A stretch of DNA of 19,020 bases from JAGLTN01 sp023135255 (GTDB lineage: Bacteria; Planctomycetota; Phycisphaerae; Sedimentisphaerales; Anaerobacaceae), in contig DAOWCP010000046.1 of the NCBI GenBank assembly GCA_030639495.1, positions 1 through 19,020 on the forward strand. Reading direction: 5' to 3'. The notes beneath the pieces were generated by a model that was not told where the DNA came from, searched no databases, and saw only the letters and a list, made by a program, of their open reading frames with translations. Within the stretch, counting starts at the first letter, position 1; every line of letters starts with the position of its first letter. The translations under genes were made by a program, and so were the position numbers. This document shows positions 14,141 through 19,020 of the stretch, piece by piece.

Positions 14141-14455
14141 ATGTCAACAGTTACAAAAAAAGAACTTATTGGTCGAATTGCAGAGCGCACACAGGCAAAA
14201 AGAATTCTGGTTAAAAACATCATTCAGTCTTTTCTCAACGAAATTACAGATGAGTTGTCTAAGGGCAATCGCCTGGAGTTCAGAGATTTTGGAGTTTTTG
14301 AGACCAGACAAAGAGCTGCCAGGATGGCCCAGAATCCCAAAACACTTGAAAGGGTGGACGTACCTCCAAAACGCACTGTTAAATTCAAAATGGGCAGGCT
14401 GATGCGTGAGAATCTTGCCTCTGTAGTAACCGAGCAGGCAGACAGCAACAGCTGA
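14141..14455 (+). CDS. HU/IHF-family nucleoid DNA-binding protein
   Basis: A histone-like dimer subunit that bends and compacts DNA. 104 aa, with a C-terminal extension of about 10 residues beyond the usual 90-95. The N-terminal helical body is K-K-E-L-I-G-R-I-A-E-R. The conserved turn is L-E-F-R-D-F-G-V-F-E (45-54). The beta-arm R-Q-R-A-A-R-M-A-Q-N-P-K-T (56-68) carries the intercalating-type Pro in N-P. The sheet returns with R-T-V-K-F-K-M-G-R. A GAGGT (14131-14135) at good spacing fixes the ATG. Whether it behaves as HU homodimer or IHF subunit cannot be told from sequence: the arm tip Q-N-P-K-T-L-E-R-V-D-V departs from the usual R-N-P-x-T-G. A cold-shock gene with its own promoter follows. 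Confidence 0.93.
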   Translation: MSTVTKKELIGRIAERTQAKRILVKNIIQSFLNEITDELSKGNRLEFRDFGVFETRQRAARMAQNPKTLERVDVPPKRTVKFKMGRLMRENLASVVTEQADSNS

Positions 14456-14486
14456 TAAGTTTAATGTATCCAAAAAAATTGTTTAA

Positions 14487-14515
14487 TTGCATTGTAGTTT
14501 TGCGTTGTTTAGATA
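14487..14515 (+). promoter_or_regulatory. promoter of the cold-shock gene
   Basis: TTGCAT (14487-14492), a 17-base spacer and TAGATA (14510-14515). Predicted start near 14522 gives a leader of about 40 nt, far shorter than the regulatory 160-nt leader of E. coli cspA. Confidence 0.45.
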
Positions 14516-14564
14516 GGTGGGGAAAAAAGTTTAATGAGTGTTTGTTGTTCTCAAGGAGTTTCTT

Positions 14565-14777
14565 ATGTCAGAAGGAACGGTAAAGTGGTTCAATTCTAAA
14601 AAAGGGTACGGTTTTATCGCAGCAGAGGATGGTCGCGATATTTTTGTCCATTACGGAAGTATTTCCGGCGAGGGATTCAAAACCTTAGTAGAAGGTGAGT
14701 CTGTAAGTTTCGACATCGCAGAAGGAGAAAAAGGTCCCAGAGCTGAAAATGTTGTACAGCATGTTGAGACTAAGTAA
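14565..14777 (+). CDS. cold-shock domain protein (CspA family)
   Basis: A single-stranded nucleic-acid-binding OB-fold protein acting as RNA chaperone. From ATG 14565 it is 70 aa, the normal length. RNP1 is K-G-Y-G-F-I (about 13-18) and RNP2 is D-I-F-V-H-Y (about 25-30), with the opening E-G-T-V-K-W-F-N. The start is fixed by AAGGAG at 14553-14558, 6 nt upstream; an in-frame GTG at 14538 is upstream of this Shine-Dalgarno and is rejected. The usual basic surface is retained, though the C-terminal half is acidic (V-E-G-E-S-V-S-F-D-I-A-E-G-E-K-G-P-R-A-E-N-V). Whether it is cold-induced cannot be judged; the short leader argues against CspA-type thermosensing. Confidence 0.95.
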   Translation: MSEGTVKWFNSKKGYGFIAAEDGRDIFVHYGSISGEGFKTLVEGESVSFDIAEGEKGPRAENVVQHVETK

Positions 14778-15016
14778 TTCTATACTAAAAGTTATTCTGG
14801 TTTACTCGTAGTCTTGTTTTTAGTATTTTGTTTTATGATCGGGGGGTGCTGTCAGGTTTGGGAGAAGTGGAGTTTTATGCCTGGTTATGCAATTAGAGGG
14901 TGACTCTGCAAAAAAATGCATCCTTTTTTACTCTTTCCTGATAAATTGTTTATATTCTTATTATAATCAGTTACAATATTGGTAGAGCTTATGAAATATG
15001 CTAAAAAGGCTGTAAA

Positions 15017-15652
15017 ATGTTGATGGCAAATATACAATCTGCTTTGGATTGCAATGTGCTTGTACTGAACAGGAACTACATGGCAATCAAAATAGTCAGG
15101 GCGAAAAGGGCGTTTTCATTTCTTTTTCGTCAGATGGCAGAGGTTGTTTCCTGTGAGGACCAGTTTTTTTCCAATTATGATTTTCAGCAGTGGTGCCAGC
15201 TAAGCCAACTCAGGCGTGATTTTGAACGGGAAAACCATGATTGGGTCGCAACGGTTAACTTTCATATCGCGGTACCCCGCATAATAAGACTTCTGTTTAG
15301 TGACCGTCTGCCCAAAAACAAAGTTAAATTTAATCGAAGAAATATATTCGCCCGCGATAAAAATACGTGTCAATATTGCGGCCAAAAATTTCCAACCAGC
15401 GAGCTTTCCCTTGACCACATAATCCCCAGAAGTATCGGAGGAAAAGCAATCTGGGAAAATATTGTCTGCTCATGTGTCAAATGCAATACCAGAAAAGGGG
15501 GCAAAACACCAAAGCTGGCTAACATGAAACTGATCCGCAAACCAATAAAACCAAAACACAATGTACTGCTGCATACTCATCTGGCAAACCCGAGATACAA
15601 AAGCTGGAAACAGTTCCTCGACCACGCCTACTGGTCGGTAGAGCTTAAATAA
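15017..15652 (+). CDS. HNH endonuclease family protein
   Basis: A putative metal-dependent DNA endonuclease of the HNH superfamily (McrA-like). 211 aa. The N-terminal part L-V-L-N-R-N-Y-M-A-I-K-I-V-R-A-K-R-A (15-32) is the conserved opening of stand-alone bacterial HNH proteins in this group. The HNH domain spans about 105-165, with zinc Cys pairs C118/C121 and C153/C156, catalytic D133-H134 (L-S-L-D-H-I-I-P-R-S), central N148 (W-E-N-I-V) and C-N-T-R-K-G-G at the end. Members occur widely as chromosomal single genes of unknown role, so no restriction or mobility function is claimed. The ATG follows A-rich DNA with a weak AAGG. The pseudopilin gene begins 42 nt downstream. Confidence 0.88.
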   Translation: MLMANIQSALDCNVLVLNRNYMAIKIVRAKRAFSFLFRQMAEVVSCEDQFFSNYDFQQWCQLSQLRRDFERENHDWVATVNFHIAVPRIIRLLFSDRLPKNKVKFNRRNIFARDKNTCQYCGQKFPTSELSLDHIIPRSIGGKAIWENIVCSCVKCNTRKGGKTPKLANMKLIRKPIKPKHNVLLHTHLANPRYKSWKQFLDHAYWSVELK

Positions 15653-15694
15653 ACGCATCGTTGCACAGACATGCTGAAACTTTGAAAGGTAAAT

Positions 15695-16588
15695 ATGCGT
15701 CCAAAAGGAAATAATGACGGCAGGGGCTTTACGTTGGTAGAGCTGCTTGTCGTAATCGCAATAATTGCTTTATTGATGGGGATTTTACTGCCGGCACTGA
15801 ACAGGGCACGGGGACAAGCTCAAAAAATTGTCTGCCTGGCAAACACTCGCAGACTTGGTGTTTCGATGATGCTTTATCTCGATAGTAACGAAAATCTTTT
15901 TCCGCCTGACAGAATAAGAGGCAACTGGGTTGGTATCAATTATGTAACAGTCGGGCCTTATGAAAGAAGGAACCCACGTTGGATATGGTATCTTAATGAG
16001 GGAATGGGTTTTGTTATAAATCCGTATAAATACGATAATGAAGCAGACTTTCAAGCAGCGTTGGAGATGGACAACGATTATTATATCTGTCCTTCTTTGA
16101 AAAATTTTGAATATATACGAAGTATTAGAAATGGTGCTTATGGATATAACTATCAGTACCTTGCTAATACTCGTGAGCTTGAAGGTGTTCGTAACTATGC
16201 AAATTACCCAAGCTCTTTCCTGCAGATCAAAAGACCAGGTGAAACAGTTCTGTTCTGTGACAGCAGGGGCGCTGACATTCCTCATGGTCAGCACGCATAT
16301 CTCGTTGATCCGCCTAAGATGGCTTATAGCAAAGGTGCAAGGCATTTTTCCCCTAAGGCCAATTCTGTTGGGCCTTTAAAGTATTCTCCTGCAGATGCAA
16401 GGCATTTTGGCAAGATTAATGTAGTTTTCCTTGATGGTCACGCACAAAGTATGACCTATGAGCAGCTCGGTTATGAAGTTGACCCCGAAACCAAAAGGCC
16501 TGACGAAAAAACTCTGACAGAAATCGGAGGCCCAGGTAAGAATAACTTATGGACAGGAACAGGCAGAGATGAACCTGACGTGAATTAG
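15695..16588 (+). CDS. type II-secretion-like pseudopilin with H-X9-DG signature
   Basis: A type IV prepilin-like protein, of a kind that planctomycetes encode in dozens of copies. 297 aa. A short basic leader (M-R-P-K-G-N-N-D-G-R-G) is cut by prepilin peptidase after Gly11. The mature protein starts F-T-L-V-E with Glu at position 5 and a hydrophobic helix to about residue 33. The N-A-R-A-Q-like turn reads N-R-A-R-G-Q-A-Q. The C-terminal half carries the prepilin-processing-associated H-X9-DG motif, His237 to Asp247-Gly248 (V-F-L-D-G-H-A). An AAAGG lies 6 nt before the ATG. It belongs to the DUF1559-like group by architecture. No secretion ATPase, platform or peptidase gene is nearby, so it is an orphan structural protein whose role is not known. 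Confidence 0.92.
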   Translation: MRPKGNNDGRGFTLVELLVVIAIIALLMGILLPALNRARGQAQKIVCLANTRRLGVSMMLYLDSNENLFPPDRIRGNWVGINYVTVGPYERRNPRWIWYLNEGMGFVINPYKYDNEADFQAALEMDNDYYICPSLKNFEYIRSIRNGAYGYNYQYLANTRELEGVRNYANYPSSFLQIKRPGETVLFCDSRGADIPHGQHAYLVDPPKMAYSKGARHFSPKANSVGPLKYSPADARHFGKINVVFLDGHAQSMTYEQLGYEVDPETKRPDEKTLTEIGGPGKNNLWTGTGRDEPDVN

Positions 16589-16667
16589 GTTTATCTCTAT
16601 GCTGAACGATAATCTTTGTAGGAAAGAGGATTTTTTTTTGAGAATTTCTGTCACCTTTTTTTGATTC

Positions 16668-16696
16668 TTGTTTCTTTAGTATTGAGCAGGTAATAT
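16668..16696 (+). promoter_or_regulatory. possible promoter of the ECF sigma gene
   Basis: TTGTTT (16668-16673), a 17-base spacer and TAATAT (16691-16696). Predicted start near 16703 would leave a leader under 20 nt, just enough for the AAAGGG at 16705-16710. Evidence is the hexamers only; the region is T-rich. Confidence 0.3.
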
Positions 16697-16720
16697 GTCT
16701 ATTGAAAGGGAATCGTGGTT

Positions 16721-18151
16721 ATGGCAACAGAAATTTACAATGAGGCCAAATTGCTAAAGGCAAGCTTGCAGGGTGATAGAGCTGCCTTTGAAGCTGTTGT
16801 CAAAAACTACCAGTCTTTTATCTGTGCTGTTACCTATAGTGCTACAGGTGATGTTGGTGAAAGTGAGGAACTGGCTCAGGAAACATTTCTGAGTGCCTGG
16901 AAGAGTCTGGCACAACTCAAAGATCTGAATAAATTCCGAGGCTGGCTCAGCAGCATCGCCAGGAATATAATAAGAAACTCGTTTAGAAGTCAAAAGCGAG
17001 ATATCATAAGTAAAGCTATTTCGATTGACCATGTCGAAGATGTTAGAATCAGGGATTCTAAATCAAAAGAAACAGCAATAACCGCAGAACAGCAATTAGT
17101 TGTTAGGCAAGCATTACAGCAGATTCCAACAAAGTACTGTGAGCCGCTTGTGCTTTTTTATCGACATGACCAATCCATAAAGCAAGTGGCAAAACAGCTT
17201 GAGCTATCTGAAGAAGCGGTAAAGCAACGTCTCTCACGGGGGCGCAAATTACTAAAAGAGCAAGTAGTAACCATGGTTGAAACTACTATCAGTCGTACTG
17301 GCCCAAGCATGTTATTTACGGTAGCAGTTGTCGCTGCTCTACCAGCAATAGCACCGCAGGTAGCCAGTGCCGTTATTGCAGCAACGGCGGCGAAGGGTTC
17401 GCTCATGGCAAAGTCAGCACCGCTTATAAGCACAATGGGCTGGATTCTGGGGCCACTGCTCGGCTTTATTGGAGCGATAGTGGCTATTAGGCACGACTTC
17501 AAGAATACTTCCCGGCGTTACCGCAGGTTCCTTGTATGGTCCATATCAATACAAACTGCCTACCTTTTAGTCCTTACATTAATTGCGCTTCCTTTAGCTA
17601 TCTGGTGGACCTTGTATCTTGCTCGCTCGCCATGGCCCATCCTTATAATATTTTGTACGCTGGTATTTTTACCGGGAATACCTCTTACCATTTGGTCCAG
17701 TCGTCGAGGAAAACAAATTCAGATTGAAGAAGGTACTTACATAAAGCCAGAGTGGAAAACATTAACAATGACAAAAGGGCAAATTTATGGAGCATTTGGG
17801 GGAAGTATTTTTGGTTCACTTGGATGGTTGTTTCGTATTACAGCGACAGCAAAAGACTGGAGTTGGTTTTGGATAGTTTTAGCGACAGGTGTTTTGATTT
17901 TTCTCATAGCAACTAAATTGTGTTTAAGAGCGCCCAAATATGGTTTTAGAATCGCCAGTGGCGTATTTATTTGTATTGGTCTTTTGAATCTTTTGATGGT
18001 TAACCTGCAATGGGATAAGTGGGAGTCTGTTATAAAAGATCCCAGTTTAACTCTTGCAAATGTAAATTGGATAATATCTGCGATGGTGGTGGTACTGATA
18101 TTAGTTGCTTTGATAGCTGATTGGCGACACCAGAAAATGAGGCAGAGATGA
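16721..18151 (+). CDS. ECF-type sigma factor fused to a multi-pass membrane domain
   Basis: The N-terminal third is an extracytoplasmic-function sigma70: region 2 at about 25-95 (F-E-A-V-V-K-N-Y, E-E-L-A-Q-E-T-F-L-S-A-W-K-S-L, F-R-G-W-L-S-S-I-A-R-N) and region 4 at about 130-185 (L-Q-Q-I-P-T-K-Y-C-E-P-L-V-L-F-Y and an E-E-A-V-K-Q-R-L-S-R-G-R helix-turn-helix). Instead of ending there, it continues for about 290 residues with seven or eight hydrophobic segments, near 199-225, 240-259, 274-297, 307-327, 356-373, 384-402, 411-430 and 452-470. The predicted product is a membrane-tethered sigma factor whose C-terminal part may replace an anti-sigma factor. No separate anti-sigma gene follows. ATG 16721 is preferred (AAAGGG 10 nt upstream) over GTG 16715. 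The target regulon is unknown. Confidence 0.9.
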   Translation: MATEIYNEAKLLKASLQGDRAAFEAVVKNYQSFICAVTYSATGDVGESEELAQETFLSAWKSLAQLKDLNKFRGWLSSIARNIIRNSFRSQKRDIISKAISIDHVEDVRIRDSKSKETAITAEQQLVVRQALQQIPTKYCEPLVLFYRHDQSIKQVAKQLELSEEAVKQRLSRGRKLLKEQVVTMVETTISRTGPSMLFTVAVVAALPAIAPQVASAVIAATAAKGSLMAKSAPLISTMGWILGPLLGFIGAIVAIRHDFKNTSRRYRRFLVWSISIQTAYLLVLTLIALPLAIWWTLYLARSPWPILIIFCTLVFLPGIPLTIWSSRRGKQIQIEEGTYIKPEWKTLTMTKGQIYGAFGGSIFGSLGWLFRITATAKDWSWFWIVLATGVLIFLIATKLCLRAPKYGFRIASGVFICIGLLNLLMVNLQWDKWESVIKDPSLTLANVNWIISAMVVVLILVALIADWRHQKMRQR

Positions 18152-18162
18152 AGCGGTTTTTT

Positions 18163-18366
18163 TTATGTTCCAAAAGTTTTAAGCGAAACCACTCCCCAGC
18201 TATCGGGGCCTGTGCATTCTGCAACTACCAAACCATCAGGTCGTAAATGCGCCACCATAAAATAACCCTTATGGAACGTCGCTACATTATATACATCAAA
18301 GCCGTTCCACTGGCTTATCTGAAATTCTGGAACATGGCCATGGCCATGAAATTCTATTGTTGCTTT
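18163..18366 (-). pseudogene. C-terminal remnant of a second metallophosphoesterase
   Basis: After a TGA at 18367-18369 the frame is open for 67 codons to a TAA at 18163-18165. It starts K-A-T-I-E-F and contains H-G-H-G-H-V, the metal-binding G-H-x-H of calcineurin-like phosphoesterases. The last 61 residues align without a gap to the end of the upstream fragment (18384-18884), with 21 identities including W-x-G, A-E-C, S-W-G and K-T. There is no start codon or Shine-Dalgarno and the N-terminal metal motifs are missing, so it is a gene tail, not a gene. It lies in a different frame from the upstream fragment and begins 17 nt after its stop. It converges on the sigma factor gene with a gap of 11 nt. 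Confidence 0.7.
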
Positions 18367-18383
18367 TCATGTTTTTGCTTTTT

Positions 18384-18884
18384 CTAAGTTGTAATTGTTT
18401 TTATATAAATTGCACCCCAGCTCGTTTCAGTTAGGCACTCAGCAGCAAAGAGCCTGTTTTTAGTAATTCTAAAGACAGCAAATTTATCTGTTCCACATAA
18501 ACCGACATCAAAAGTGTTTATGCCTCTCCATGTGCTGGATTCAAAACTGGCAATATGCCTGTGTCCATGTATTATAGCAATGATATTATAGTCTTTAATT
18601 GCCTCATAATATGCGTCCTGCTCTCCTTCCTGCCACCAGGTCGGCATTATAAAATCATAATGATGATACAGCACGACAGGTCTGCCCGAATTGCCAACAT
18701 TGTTTACCAAATCGCTAACCAAAAACCCAAAGCTGTCCTGAGCGTCTGTCCCTGCTGACGGATATAGATTCAGGTTTACAAAGTGAACAGTATCCCAATC
18801 CCAGCTATAATGATATCCATTGGCAGAGATATCTGCGCCGGCGGGTCTTTTGCCAGCGAGTGTTCTGTCTCTGATTTGGTCTCT
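18384..18884 (-). pseudogene. metallophosphoesterase, N-terminally truncated
   Basis: An open frame of 166 codons bounded upstream by TAG at 18885-18887. It encodes the second half of a calcineurin-like phosphoesterase: G-Y-H-Y-S-W-D-W-D-T-V-H-F-V-N-L-N-L-Y (core strands), then V-V-L-Y-H-H-Y-D (metal-ligand His) and I-I-H-G-H-R-H (G-H-x-H), ending S-W-G-A-I-Y-I-K-T. The first half, which should hold D-x-H, G-D-x-x-x-x and G-N-H-E/D, is absent. The bases upstream (18888-19020) do not supply it in any frame I read, and the same frame has a second TAG at 18984-18986. An in-frame TTG at 18722 would start inside the domain and is not a credible start. Probable pseudogene; a frameshift or rearrangement at 18885 could also explain it. 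Confidence 0.7.
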
Positions 18885-19020
18885 CTAATAATTGCTCGAG
18901 GCGTTCAGCCCCTGCACCTCAAGCTTGCCAAAGCACCCCCATACAGGCCATTTCAATCTCCCCAGCTTGTTGTCGCTGCCGCACTAGTCATCTTCAAAAC
19001 CGTCAACCGTATCGAACCCT
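18885..19020. other. unassigned right edge
   Basis: 136 bases, richer in G and C than the neighbouring phosphoesterase fragment. The minus-strand frame of that fragment continues as a short Asp/Glu-rich peptide (G-F-D-T-V-D-G-F-E-D-D) between the window edge and TAG 18984-18986, then 32 more codons to TAG 18885-18887. One plus-strand frame is open across the stretch. I recognise no domain in any frame. Confidence 0.3.

Noticed and set aside
14783..14825. Possible terminator after the cold-shock gene (arms TACTAAAA/TTTTAGTA)
   Set aside because: The stem is nearly all A-T with a 27-nt loop and no clean T-run; too weak to call.
14838..14960. G-rich stretch (GGGGGGTGCTGTCAGG) reminiscent of the small SRP RNA
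   Set aside because: The GGAA tetraloop, the conserved asymmetric loop and the closing complement of the 5' G-run are missing.
15785..16345. A 186-codon minus-strand open frame inside the pseudopilin gene
   Set aside because: Antisense shadow; the plus-strand protein has prepilin leader and H-X9-DG motifs, this one has no domain.
18030..18224. A 64-codon minus-strand frame across the sigma factor 3' end
   Set aside because: It overlaps both the sigma gene and the phosphoesterase tail in the wrong frame; the conserved H-G-H-G-H frame is the real one.

Overview
The window looks like chromosomal DNA of a Planctomycetota bacterium, most likely class Phycisphaerae (Sedimentisphaerales-like). Four things point there: a pseudopilin with the F-T-L-V-E leader and an H-X9-DG signature, a very long signal peptidase I with a zinc ribbon and a large insert, an ECF sigma factor fused to a multi-pass membrane domain, and GyrA with the D-P-P-A-A-M-R-Y-T-E active site. 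The base composition is moderately AT-rich. This assignment is inferred from protein style, not from a marker gene search.

Layout. 1-2017: a possible small membrane protein (minus), tadA, a dispersed hairpin repeat, a stand-alone and divergent hisF, and tRNA-Ser(GGA). 2066-3362 (minus): a compact, AT-rich three-gene unit directly 3' of the tRNA, made of a RES-domain protein, a 60-aa one-pass membrane protein and an unrecognised 99-aa protein. It is the best candidate here for an undescribed module. 3672-8492: a TraB/GumN-family membrane protein converges on, and overlaps, a gyrA-holA operon that has a strong promoter. 8708-11950 (minus): a secreted GH78 alpha-L-rhamnosidase with a clear terminator. 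12051-13806: a second copy of the repeat, then lepB (minus) with its own promoter and a related palindrome in its leader. 14141-18151 (plus): an HU-like protein, a cold-shock protein, an HNH endonuclease, a pseudopilin and the membrane-fused ECF sigma factor. 18163-18884 (minus): C-terminal remnants of two tandem, paralogous metallophosphoesterases. The last 136 bases show no gene I can recognise.

Most genes are housekeeping: tRNA modification, histidine/AICAR metabolism, replication and topology, protein export, nucleoid. They sit in short transcription units, several with recognisable sigma70-type promoters. The accessory parts are the RES unit beside the tRNA gene, the rhamnosidase, the repeat elements and the decayed phosphoesterases. 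No CRISPR array, transposase, integrase or rRNA is visible.
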